Origin: Denitrobacterium detoxificans
GTDB taxonomy: Bacteria; Actinomycetota; Coriobacteriia; Coriobacteriales; Eggerthellaceae
Assembly: GCF_015062615.1 (NCBI RefSeq)
Contig: NZ_SUUH01000008.1
Coordinates: 1-64,000 of the forward strand
DNA: 64,000 nucleotides
Direction: 5' to 3'
Shown: in pieces, positions 40,577 to 48,519 of the stretch
How positions within the stretch are numbered: position 1 is the first letter of the stretch
Layout: each line of letters starts with the position of its first letter
Position numbers and translations under genes: made by a program
Notes under the pieces: model-generated
What the model was told of the DNA's origin: nothing
The model's input: only the letters and a program-made list of their open reading frames with translations
Databases searched by the model: none

Positions 40577-42280
40577 ATGGAACGCATGGAGGAAAAAGAA
40601 GTAACGTCGGCGATTAACGTAGACATGAATCGTCGCGGATTCCTGAAGGGTGCCGCGCTTTCGGCGCTTGGCATTGCGGGTATGGGCGCGCTGGCTGGCT
40701 GCGGTCAGGCCAAGTCGGCCAATTCCGCTAGCACGGATGATTCGTCCAAGGCCGCCGAGGAGTTCAAGGCCGATGAAACCCGCGAAGCGGATATCGTGGT
40801 CGTCGGCGCTGGCGCTGCAGGCATGATGGCTGCTCACGTGGCCGCTCAGGGTGGTGCGAAGGTCGTCATCCTGGAAAAGGGCGCCGACTATTCCGCGCCT
40901 AATGGCATGTACGTTTCGGGGCCGTTCGCCGTGGGCACCGACGTGCTTCAGAATAAGGAAGGCGGTACGACGCTCACCGTCGATGACGCGTTCTACCATG
41001 TCATGGAGTACTCCCACTGGACGCCCAATCCGGCTCTGCTGCGCCGCTGCCTGGAAGAGTCGAAGAACGCCGTGGCCGAGCTCGAGGGCATTGGCTACAC
41101 CTTCAAGGAGACGAACTTCCGCTTCGAGACTCCGTTCGTGGGTGAAAAGGGCGGCTTCCACCTGATCACCATTCCGTCCGATGAGCGCGTGAAACTGTGG
41201 GAGAGCTCCGTCGAGGCCGATGGCATCGACATTCAGTTCGATACCGAGTTCGTGTCGCTCGTGGTTGACGATAAGGGCAAGGTCACGGGTGCGAACTGCA
41301 CGAAGAGCAAGAAGAACATCACGTACAACTGCAAGGCCGTAATCATGTGCGCAGGTGGCTACCTGGGCAATCGCGACCTGCAGGAGCGCTTCCTGCATAC
41401 GCGCAAGCTCAACGTTGCGCGTGGCGGCGATAGCATCTGCACGGGCGATACCATCCTGGCCGCCGAGGCTGCGGGTGCCGCTCTCGACAAGACGTTTGGC
41501 TACTGTCCCTGCGAGTATGGCGGAACCAACAGTCTGGCCACCCGCCCTGCCAAGCAGGACAAGTTCGACCAGAACACCGCCTTCAAGTTTGGCCTGTATG
41601 GTTGCCTGCTGGTGGACGCCGAAGGCAAGCGCTTCATTAACGAGGGCCTGCTGTGCGACTACCCCATGAGCTACGGCAGCGAGCAGATCATCTTGAACGC
41701 CCCGTGGTACGCCGTGGTCGACCAGGCTTACGTGGATGCCATGAAGACCCAGGGCCTGTACGAGTACACCACCGCCAAGGGCGCTACCAGCGAAAACTGG
41801 TTCATCGGCAACTACTTCAAGGATCGTGTGCTCGAGAATCTCGATTCCGATATCGAAGAGGGCATCAAGGAAGGCTGGTGCTACAAGGCGAATACGCTCA
41901 AGGAGCTTGGTGAATTCTTCGGCCTCACCGACCTGGAGGAAACGGTTGCCCAGTACAACAAGTACTGCGACGCGGGCGTGGATGCCCAGTTCGGCACTAA
42001 CCCCTGGTATCTCTCGAAGGTGGCAACGCCTCCGTTCTACGTTACGCAGAACGAGCCTAGCGCCTGGAGCACCTTCGGCGGCGTGCGCACCGACGATAAC
42101 TGCAACGTGCTGAAGGCCGAGGACAACACGCCCATGCCCGGCTTGTATGCTGCGGGCACCGACTCGGGCAGCCTGTACTATTCGCCGTACTATGACGTCC
42201 CCGGCTTCTGCTATGGCCTGTGCATCGATTCCGGCTATATCTCGGCCACGGAGGCTCTCGAGTACATCAAGGAAGCCTAG
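40577..42280 (+). CDS. Tat-exported FAD-dependent reductase lipoprotein, 567 aa
   Basis: Member of the fumarate reductase/urocanate reductase flavoprotein family. A twin-arginine signal (NRRGFLKGAALSALGIAGMGAL) ends in a lipobox-like LAGCG, so it is probably anchored outside the membrane. The FAD fold follows (ADIVVVGAGAAGMMAAHVAAQGG), with a later GLYAAGTDSG segment. No FMN-binding or cytochrome domain is fused to it and none is encoded next to it, so its electron donor must be elsewhere. It likely reduces a specific organic acceptor in anaerobic respiration. GGGAGG lies 6 bases before the ATG. Control by the neighbouring MerR protein is supported by its promoter. Confidence 0.9.
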   Translation: MERMEEKEVTSAINVDMNRRGFLKGAALSALGIAGMGALAGCGQAKSANSASTDDSSKAAEEFKADETREADIVVVGAGAAGMMAAHVAAQGGAKVVILEKGADYSAPNGMYVSGPFAVGTDVLQNKEGGTTLTVDDAFYHVMEYSHWTPNPALLRRCLEESKNAVAELEGIGYTFKETNFRFETPFVGEKGGFHLITIPSDERVKLWESSVEADGIDIQFDTEFVSLVVDDKGKVTGANCTKSKKNITYNCKAVIMCAGGYLGNRDLQERFLHTRKLNVARGGDSICTGDTILAAEAAGAALDKTFGYCPCEYGGTNSLATRPAKQDKFDQNTAFKFGLYGCLLVDAEGKRFINEGLLCDYPMSYGSEQIILNAPWYAVVDQAYVDAMKTQGLYEYTTAKGATSENWFIGNYFKDRVLENLDSDIEEGIKEGWCYKANTLKELGEFFGLTDLEETVAQYNKYCDAGVDAQFGTNPWYLSKVATPPFYVTQNEPSAWSTFGGVRTDDNCNVLKAEDNTPMPGLYAAGTDSGSLYYSPYYDVPGFCYGLCIDSGYISATEALEYIKEA

Positions 42281-42338
42281 GAATAGCGCATAACATCGCT
42301 CCCTGTCAGCACATCCCTCCCAGTGTTGGCATGGTATG

Positions 42339-42378
42339 GGCCCGCCTTCTACCTCAGGAAGGCGGGCCTGCGTTGCAT
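42339..42378 (+). terminator. Hairpin after the flavoprotein reductase gene
   Basis: An 11-bp perfect stem (42339-42349 with 42358-42368, 8-base loop) is followed by TGCGTTGCAT, which is poor in T, so termination may be partial. Confidence 0.5.
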
Positions 42379-42477
42379 CTGGCGCGTTGCCGGCAAGCGG
42401 AACGCGGCTGGTTTGGTGAAACATGATGCCAAGGGTCGTTACGTCGGCTACAATAAAGCGGTTTCGAAAGGAGGGGC

Positions 42478-43752
42478 ATGAATCCGCTAATCATCGTCCC
42501 GACATACATTTCCGCTCGCGAGAAGGCGCGCCCCACGGGGCATCATACGGTGTACGACCACGTTACCCCGCTTTCCCGCCCCGGCGAGCTGGGCCGCATG
42601 CTGAAATCGCTCCAGCGCGTGCGTGGCGTGGGCCAGATCGTCATTCCCGTGGCAGCAGAACGCGACGCCGCCGTTCCGGCTATGCAGAAGGTGCAGGCCA
42701 TCTGCGCCCAGTTTCCGTCGCTGAACATCATCGCCGTTGGTCAGGCTGAACTCGCGCTCATTCGTCAGCGCTTCGAGCAGCTGAACATGGGCCGTATGGA
42801 ATACGAAATCGGCCTGGAAGGCTATAGCGCCGTTCGCAATCTGGGCCTGGTGCTGGCCAATATCTTCGGCTACGACTCCGCGGTGTTCCTCGACGACGAC
42901 GTCGTCATTCAGGATCCGGAGTTCCTGGCGAAGGGCGTCTACGGCCTGGGCAAGCTTACGCGCCGTGGCATTCCCATCTTGGCCAAGACGGGCTACTACC
43001 TGAATTCCGAAGGCACCTACCATTCGAAGAGCCAGGACAAGTGGTACAACCGCTACTGGGAGCAGGGCTCCGCGTTCAATTCCTGGATCGATTCGGCCAT
43101 GCGTGGCCCGCGTCTTTCGCGCAGCAACCACGTGTGCGGCGGTTGCCTGGTGCTCCATCGCGAAGCGTATCGTCGCGTTTGCTTCGACCCCTGGGTCGTG
43201 CGCGGCGAAGACCTCGACTACATGCTCAACCTGCGCATGTACGGTTCCGACATTTGGTTCGACAACAAATGGGTCATGCTGCACCTTCCGCCCGACACGA
43301 AGAGCGAGGGCACGCGTTTCCGCCAGGACATCTTCCGTTGGCTCTACGAGTATCGCAAGATGGAATACGCGCGTACGCAGATCGACTTGAACCAGGTGAA
43401 GCCCGAATCGCTCATGCCGTATCCTGGGCCGTTCCTGGAGCCGGGCATTCGCCATCGCATCATGCGCACGGCGTTGCTGCGCAGCTTCGGGCGTCCCGAC
43501 AAGAAGCAGTATCGCAATGCCGCGAAAGTGGCGTTTACCGATGCCACGGAATACGCGGAATCGAACTGCTCGAAGTACTTCGAGTTCCAGTACATATGGC
43601 CCGAGCTTATGGCTCGCACGGAAAACGATCGCATTCTACGTACGGCGCTGCTGGAATCGGCGGCTTTGCGCCATGGCGAAATGCGCCAGCAGGAAAGCCT
43701 CGATCCGGGCGCTACCAGCGAGATTCGCTTGAATCTGCCCGATTCCGAATAG
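42478..43752 (+). CDS. GT-A-type glycosyltransferase, 424 aa
   Basis: Soluble glycosyltransferase-like protein. A nucleotide-sugar-binding start (NPLIIVPTYIS) and a DXD-type metal site (YDSAVFLDDDVVIQDPEFL, about residue 140) are clear, followed by CGGCLVLHREAYRRVCFDPWVVRGEDLDYMLNLRMYG, the acceptor side with the catalytic ED pair often seen in GT-A enzymes. The sugar and acceptor are unknown. It starts ATG 42478 behind AAAGGAGG and is followed by a TauE gene 5 bases past its stop. Confidence 0.85.
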   Translation: MNPLIIVPTYISAREKARPTGHHTVYDHVTPLSRPGELGRMLKSLQRVRGVGQIVIPVAAERDAAVPAMQKVQAICAQFPSLNIIAVGQAELALIRQRFEQLNMGRMEYEIGLEGYSAVRNLGLVLANIFGYDSAVFLDDDVVIQDPEFLAKGVYGLGKLTRRGIPILAKTGYYLNSEGTYHSKSQDKWYNRYWEQGSAFNSWIDSAMRGPRLSRSNHVCGGCLVLHREAYRRVCFDPWVVRGEDLDYMLNLRMYGSDIWFDNKWVMLHLPPDTKSEGTRFRQDIFRWLYEYRKMEYARTQIDLNQVKPESLMPYPGPFLEPGIRHRIMRTALLRSFGRPDKKQYRNAAKVAFTDATEYAESNCSKYFEFQYIWPELMARTENDRILRTALLESAALRHGEMRQQESLDPGATSEIRLNLPDSE

Positions 43753-43757
43753 CATAG

Positions 43758-44591
43758 GTGCCCCTTTTGGCGACGTTTGCCATATCCGTTTTCGTTGGGG
43801 TCATCGTAGGCGTCCTTTCGGGGATGCTTGGCATAGGCGGGGGAACGATCATCGTTCCCCTGCTTCGTTTGGGCTATGGCCTGCAGGCCATTCAAGCTAC
43901 TGCCACCTCGCTTTTCACCATCATCCCTACGTCGATTGCCGGCGTGATTACGCATGTTCGCAACCGCACGTGCCTGGTGCCCGTGGGGTTGGCGGCTGGC
44001 TTGGGCGGTGCCTGCACGAGCCCTGTGGGCGTGTGGCTTGCAAGCGTATCGCCGTCGTGGCTGATCATGCTGGTGGCGGCTGGCGTTATCGTCTACAGTG
44101 CATCTCGCATGCTCGCGAAGGGTCTGCGCAAGCCCAAGGCGTCCGTGCGCAAGGTCGATGCGCTATCGCAGGATGCTCGCGGCCCTGAATCGAAAGAGGA
44201 TGCCATACCACCTCGCCGTCGCATCCTGGTGGGAGCTAGCGTTGGTCTTGCCGCCGGCGTGCTGAGTGGCTACGTGGGCGTGGGCGGCGGCTTTATCATG
44301 GTGCCGCTGTTTCTGGCCTATGCGGGTGTTTCCATGCGCCAGGCGTCGGGCACGTCGCTTCTGGCCGTGGCTATCCTGTCCGTTCCCGGTGCGGCCACGC
44401 AATACCTGCTGGGAAACGTGCAAGTGCTTGCGGGCCTCGCCCTGGCCGTGGGGTCTATTCCCGGTGCCGTATTGGGTGCTCAGCTTGCGCGTCGCATTCC
44501 CGACCGCGTGCTGCGTCTTATCTTTGGCGGCATGTTGATGCTTATGGCCATCATGCTCGCCGTGAACGAGATCGTCTCTTTGGGCAATTAG
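43758..44591 (+). CDS. TauE/SafE-family permease, 277 aa
   Basis: Eight-helix anion exporter family linked to sulfite, sulfoacetate or other organosulphur anions. Two related halves are visible, each with a Gly-rich helix start (GVLSGMLGIGGGTIIVPLL and GVLSGYVGVGGGFIMVPLF) typical of the family. The start is GTG 43758, 5 bases after the glycosyltransferase stop; the ribosome site is weak, so translation may be coupled. The LytS kinase gene follows after 12 bases, which makes this permease a possible part of the signalling unit. Confidence 0.9.
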   Translation: MPLLATFAISVFVGVIVGVLSGMLGIGGGTIIVPLLRLGYGLQAIQATATSLFTIIPTSIAGVITHVRNRTCLVPVGLAAGLGGACTSPVGVWLASVSPSWLIMLVAAGVIVYSASRMLAKGLRKPKASVRKVDALSQDARGPESKEDAIPPRRRILVGASVGLAAGVLSGYVGVGGGFIMVPLFLAYAGVSMRQASGTSLLAVAILSVPGAATQYLLGNVQVLAGLALAVGSIPGAVLGAQLARRIPDRVLRLIFGGMLMLMAIMLAVNEIVSLGN

Positions 44592-44603
44592 GAAGGTCTG
44601 CCT

Positions 44604-45914
44604 ATGTTCTCGCATGTTTCCCGTCATACCCAATACTTGCTGGCGGAAGCCGCATTCGCCTTTGTCGCGGTTATTGCGGCAGTGTGTATGATCGTGATGG
44701 TCATCGACCCCATGCGCAACATGCAACTCATGGTGGCCGTGGGCACCATTTTCACCATCAGCCTCATCATTCTTATTCGCCTCTGGCTCGACCCCGACCG
44801 CATTCGCGCTGTGCAGAGCAACGCCGTGCTGAAGCTGGCCAGCAAGATGGCTGCTAGCATGTCGGGTGGCCTGAACCAGACAAGCGCTCAGGAGATTTGC
44901 GAGGCTCTGCTGCCTGCCACGAGTGCCATTGCCGTGGCCATTACCGACGAGCGCGTGATTATCGGCTACGCAGGCAGCGGCAAGGAATACAACAAGCAGG
45001 GATCGCCCATTCGAACGGTTGCCACGCATGCCACCATCGACGATGGAAAGATGCGCGTGCTTCATTCCTCGAGCGAAATTGGCTTTCCCGAAGACCATCA
45101 CATCATCAACGCTGGTATTGTTGCCCCGCTCATCGTGAGCGGCAAGGCCGTGGGCACGCTGAAGTTCTACTACCCGCGCCCGCGCAATATCAACGAGACG
45201 CAGCAGTCCATCGCCGCGGGCTTTGCCGAACTGCTTTCCACGCAGGTGGCGGCCTCGGCGCTGGAGGAGCAGAAGAAGCTCGCCACGTCGATGGAGCTAA
45301 AGGCCCTGCAGAGTCAGATTAACCCGCATTTCCTGTTCAACACCATCAATACCATCGCGTCGTTCGTGCGCACCGATCCCGACAAGGCGCGCGTGCTGCT
45401 GCGCGAATTTGCCACATTCTACCGTCGCACGCTCGAAGATGCGTCCGACCTTATCCCGCTGTCGCGCGAAATCGATCAGACGCAGCGTTACCTGACGTTC
45501 GAGATTGCGCGTTTCGGCGAGGAGCGCCTGCAGATGGAATCCGACATTCCCGCTTCGCTGTCCGGCAAGCTCGTTCCTGCGTTCATGGTGCAGCCCCTGG
45601 TGGAGAACTCGGTTAAGCACGCCATGCCCGCACGTGGCACGCTGCATATTTCCGTGAAGGCATGGAGCGAGGGCGATGATTTGCTCATATCGATCGTGGA
45701 TGACGGCGTGGGCATGAGCGAGGACAAGCGCCGCAACATTGCCGCCCCCGGTTCTTCCACGGGTTTGGGCATTGCCGTGCGCAATATCAACGAACGCATC
45801 TTGGGTTACTTCGGCCCCGATTCCTACATGGACGTGCAGAGCGAAGAGGGCAAGGGAACTACGGTGACCCTGTTCTTGAAGGATTGCTGCAAGGGATTGA
45901 ATAACCCCAGTTAG
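44604..45914 (+). CDS. LytS-type sensor histidine kinase with GAF domain, 436 aa
   Basis: Two N-terminal membrane helices (residues about 10-65) are followed by a GAF-like sensor domain (about 85-215; SAIAVAITDERVIIGYAGSG). The histidine kinase block of the LytS/YehU type has LQSQINPHFLFNTINTIASF with the phosphorylated His in NPHFLFN, and the ATPase has PLVENSVKHAM and DDGVGM. Its partner regulator is 237 bases downstream. Ligand unknown; related BtsS senses pyruvate. Confidence 0.92.
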   Translation: MFSHVSRHTQYLLAEAAFAFVAVIAAVCMIVMVIDPMRNMQLMVAVGTIFTISLIILIRLWLDPDRIRAVQSNAVLKLASKMAASMSGGLNQTSAQEICEALLPATSAIAVAITDERVIIGYAGSGKEYNKQGSPIRTVATHATIDDGKMRVLHSSSEIGFPEDHHIINAGIVAPLIVSGKAVGTLKFYYPRPRNINETQQSIAAGFAELLSTQVAASALEEQKKLATSMELKALQSQINPHFLFNTINTIASFVRTDPDKARVLLREFATFYRRTLEDASDLIPLSREIDQTQRYLTFEIARFGEERLQMESDIPASLSGKLVPAFMVQPLVENSVKHAMPARGTLHISVKAWSEGDDLLISIVDDGVGMSEDKRRNIAAPGSSTGLGIAVRNINERILGYFGPDSYMDVQSEEGKGTTVTLFLKDCCKGLNNPS

Positions 45915-46151
45915 ATCGCGTCTTTTGGTTAAATTGCGTCCATGGTCGCATATATGCGGACGCATGCCATATATTGTGGCTTGACGCATATGGTTCCAGA
46001 CGCATACCGTATTCAGATGTAACACGTTTACGTCGTTACGGCGAACATGCGAAATTCTCGGATAAACGGCATGCGTTGTCATATACTTGGAACGGTAAAT
46101 CGATGCGTACCACCACAATATGTGGGGTAGACCGGTTGAAAGGAGCACCAC
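45915..46151. promoter_or_regulatory. Repeat-rich region between kinase and regulator genes
   Basis: Contains a 12-bp palindrome CGCATATATGCG (45947-45958), three direct GACGCAT boxes (45959, 45983, 45999), inverse copies GCGTC near 45918 and 45936, and CCACA/TGTGG around 46113-46125. This suggests a separate, regulated promoter for the response regulator, possibly self-controlled through LytTR binding. Confidence 0.45.
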
Positions 46152-46868
46152 GTGGTGCTGAAAGCTATTATCGTTGATGACGAAGCTCCTGCTCGTTCAG
46201 AGCTTAAGTTCCTGCTCGATGAGCTCGGCCAGACGGAAGTCGTTGCCGAGGCTGCCAGCGTGCGCGAAGCTATCGAGAAGCTGAAGGACTATCCCTGCGA
46301 TGTCATGTTCCTCGACATCAGTATGCCGGAGGCAAGCGGCCTGCAGCTGGCCGACGCCCTGCAGCATCTGAAGTTCCCGCCGGCCGTGGTGTTTGTTACC
46401 GCGTACAGCGAGTTCGCCATCGATGCCTTCAAGGTCAATGCCATCGATTATCTGGTAAAACCCGTGGAAACCGAGCGCCTGTCTCAGGCAATCGCCCGCG
46501 TGAAGGAACACGTGGCGCTGCATGCCAAGGTTCAGAAGCTCGAGCGCATCCCCGTGGAAAAGGGCGGCAAGAAGATTCTTATCGGCATCGACAGCATCCG
46601 CTATGTCATGGCGCGCGACGATTACGCGTACCTGCAGACCGATACCGACAAATACTTCAGCACCGTCAGCCTGGCCCAGCTGGAAAAGCGCCTCGATGGT
46701 CACGGATTCTTCCGCGTGCATCGTGGGTATCTGGTCAACCTTTCTCAGGTTGCGGAAGTGGAGTCGGTGTCCGGCGGCACGCTGCTGCTCACGCTCGACG
46801 GTTGCGAGGAAAAGGTTCCCGTTTCCCGCCGTCGCGTGTCTTCCCTGAAGAAGGCTCTGGGCCTGTAG
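46152..46868 (+). CDS. LytTR response regulator, 238 aa
   Basis: The receiver domain (residues 1-120) has acidic pocket DDE, the phosphorylated Asp in CDVMFLDISMPEASG and Lys in YLVKPVE. The C-terminal LytTR DNA-binding domain follows (KKILIGIDSIRYVMARDDYAYLQT, then FFRVHRGYLVNLSQVAEVE). The start is GTG 46152 behind AAGGAG. It pairs with the LytS-type kinase upstream. A strong terminator closes the unit. Confidence 0.93.
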   Translation: MVLKAIIVDDEAPARSELKFLLDELGQTEVVAEAASVREAIEKLKDYPCDVMFLDISMPEASGLQLADALQHLKFPPAVVFVTAYSEFAIDAFKVNAIDYLVKPVETERLSQAIARVKEHVALHAKVQKLERIPVEKGGKKILIGIDSIRYVMARDDYAYLQTDTDKYFSTVSLAQLEKRLDGHGFFRVHRGYLVNLSQVAEVESVSGGTLLLTLDGCEEKVPVSRRRVSSLKKALGL

Positions 46869-46895
46869 TTCGGCCTGGTTACAACAACACTGCAA

Positions 46896-46928
46896 CGCCC
46901 GGTTCGCTTATGCGGCCGGGCGTTTTTC
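46896..46928 (+). terminator. Terminator of the response regulator gene
   Basis: Stem CGCCCGG (46896-46902) with CCGGGCG (46916-46922), followed by five T. Confidence 0.88.
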
Positions 46929-47001
46929 GTGCGTGATGAACGTGACGCCTAAGGCATGCGGGAGCGCTTTAGGCATTCGGGTCTGCTGCATGCAAATGCT
47001 A

Positions 47002-47035
47002 GAAACCCGCGGGCGCGTGCTTGCTCGCGGGTTTC
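47002..47035. terminator. Hairpin downstream of the HTH regulator gene
   Basis: A 10-bp perfect stem GAAACCCGCG/CGCGGGTTTC (47002-47011 with 47026-47035). On the minus strand it follows the HTH gene; T richness beyond it is modest. Confidence 0.55.
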
Positions 47036-47072
47036 TCGTCGCTTGGCTTATGCGTGGGGTGCCGCCAAGCTG

Positions 47073-47492
47073 CTAGCCGATGATTTCCTCCCCGAAGCGG
47101 TAGAGCTCTTCGTTCGTCTTCTGCAGGCTGCAACCGCGGTCGATGCAGAAGATGATGATGGCGTCGCGCCTATTCTTCGAGTATAGAAGGCTTGCGCCAG
47201 CCGCTTCGAGCGCGCGGTTGGTTTCGGTGAGGTTCAGCGCCATGGCAAGGGCGATTTGGAGGACTTTGTTACGGCTTGGTCGGCGTTGCCCCTTGAAGAT
47301 CATGTAGCCGTAGGTGGGGATGATGTTGGCCATGCGCGTAACCTGGGCCTCTTCAAGACCCTTTTCCTTTAGCAGGGTCTGCAGGTATTCCGAAAGCGAA
47401 CGCTCGGTGAATTCGTGCCCATCGATGAACTCGTCAACGCTGGGAGCGTTGAGCAGCTCGTCGAGCATCTTGTCAGTTAGCGGTTCTTGCAT
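47073..47492 (-). CDS. XRE-like helix-turn-helix regulator, 139 aa
   Basis: The N-terminus contains SLSEYLQTLLKEKGLEEAQVTRMANI, then TYGYMIFKGQRRPSRNKVLQIALAMALNLTETNRAL, a Cro/CI-like fold, and the C-terminal part SKNRRDAIIIFCIDRGCSLQKTNEELYRFGEEI. I recognise this architecture from small HTH proteins of Firmicutes and Coriobacteriia that often sit beside protein kinase genes, and here a kinase gene is two genes away. A 23-bp perfect palindrome lies in its upstream region. It diverges from the lipoprotein and kinase genes. Confidence 0.8.
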   Translation of the reverse strand: MQEPLTDKMLDELLNAPSVDEFIDGHEFTERSLSEYLQTLLKEKGLEEAQVTRMANIIPTYGYMIFKGQRRPSRNKVLQIALAMALNLTETNRALEAAGASLLYSKNRRDAIIIFCIDRGCSLQKTNEELYRFGEEIIG

Positions 47493-47540
47493 GGGTTTCC
47501 TTTCTGTTTCAAGGGTACCCTACCCGAACTTTTTTGGCGC

Positions 47541-47563
47541 TTCATTAACTGGCAGTTAATGAA
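47541..47563. promoter_or_regulatory. 23-bp perfect palindrome, probable operator
   Basis: Arms TTCATTAACT (47541-47550) and AGTTAATGAA (47554-47563) around GGC. It lies between the divergent HTH and lipoprotein genes, 49 bases from the first and 72 from the second, a good place for the HTH protein to control both. Confidence 0.7.
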
Positions 47564-47634
47564 ATCGCTTTTCGCCTCAACCAAACTGGGTGGTGTCGTA
47601 ATGGAGTGTTTCATATGTTTGAGAGGGGTAGATT

Positions 47635-48453
47635 ATGAACGCAGGGATAAGAATTCGCAGCGTGTTTGCCGCGTGCGTGGTGGTTGCTGCGCTCGTGGTT
47701 GGAGCGTGCATGACGGGTTGCTCGGGGTCTGGATCGCAGCAGTCGAATTCGTCTTCGACTGCTCAGGAGCAGAAGAGCGAGTTTGTGGGCTATTGGCAGA
47801 TAGAGTCGGGGAAAATTAGTGGCACGTCGTATACGTCCGATCAAATTGATAAGGCGCGATCCGGTGGCCTTAATATCGTGGTTGCGATGAAAGAGGATGG
47901 TTCTGGTTTGCTAGTCGCGCCTGGTTCGGATGGTCTTAGTGAGCAATCTTTTACGTGGACGGATGCTGGTGATGGAAATGCGACGGTGCGAATGTCTGGC
48001 TCTGAAACTGATAGTTCCGACAAGTGGCAGCTGTCGAACGGCAAGCTTCTTCTAACGCAGGGTAGCGATTTGATAACCTTTTCCATGATTAGCGAATCAG
48101 CATACAATGAGGCGTACGAAAGCCTTAAGGCTGCTTCTTCTTCATCTTCCAGTTCCTCCAGTTCTTCCAGTTCGTCTAGCTCCTCGAGCGATAGCGAGGT
48201 AACGCCTGAACTCAAGTCCTTCCTGGACGAGTATGAGGCGTTCATTGACGAGTACGTCGACTTCATGAAGGAGTACAAGAGCTCGGGCAATGTCTCGTCG
48301 TTGCTGAGCAAGTATTCCAGCATCATGTCGAAGTACAGTTCGTTCATGGAGAAGTACAACGCTATCGATAAGGATTCGCTCTCCACTGCCGATCTGGCGT
48401 ATTACACCGAAGTGAGCGCACGCGTTACGCAGAAGCTTGCCGAAGTCATGTAG
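47635..48453 (+). CDS. Lipoprotein with poly-Ser linker and DUF6591-like end, 272 aa
   Basis: A signal peptide with lipobox (VVGACMTGCSGS) makes residue 29 or so the lipidated Cys. A beta-rich domain (about residues 48-160; YWQIESGKISGTSYTS, then DKWQLSNGKLLLTQGSDLITF) is followed by 18 consecutive Ser encoded by mixed codons, and then a helical acidic domain (LKSFLDEYEAFIDEYVDFMKEYKSSG) like DUF6591. The Ser run looks like a wall-spanning linker. GAGAGGGG precedes the ATG. It lies between the HTH and kinase genes and may be the sensor or the target of that unit. Confidence 0.82.
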   Translation: MNAGIRIRSVFAACVVVAALVVGACMTGCSGSGSQQSNSSSTAQEQKSEFVGYWQIESGKISGTSYTSDQIDKARSGGLNIVVAMKEDGSGLLVAPGSDGLSEQSFTWTDAGDGNATVRMSGSETDSSDKWQLSNGKLLLTQGSDLITFSMISESAYNEAYESLKAASSSSSSSSSSSSSSSSSSDSEVTPELKSFLDEYEAFIDEYVDFMKEYKSSGNVSSLLSKYSSIMSKYSSFMEKYNAIDKDSLSTADLAYYTEVSARVTQKLAEVM

Positions 48454-48475
48454 CGTTTGGCGAATTCCGTTGGGT

Positions 48476-48504
48476 GAGGGGTCGCGGTATGCGGCCCCTC
48501 TTTT
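48476..48504 (+). terminator. Terminator of the lipoprotein gene
   Basis: Stem GAGGGG-CGC (48476-48485, one unpaired base) with GCG-CCCCTC (48491-48500), followed by TTTT. Confidence 0.75.
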
Positions 48505-48519
48505 GGTACGATGGCCTGT

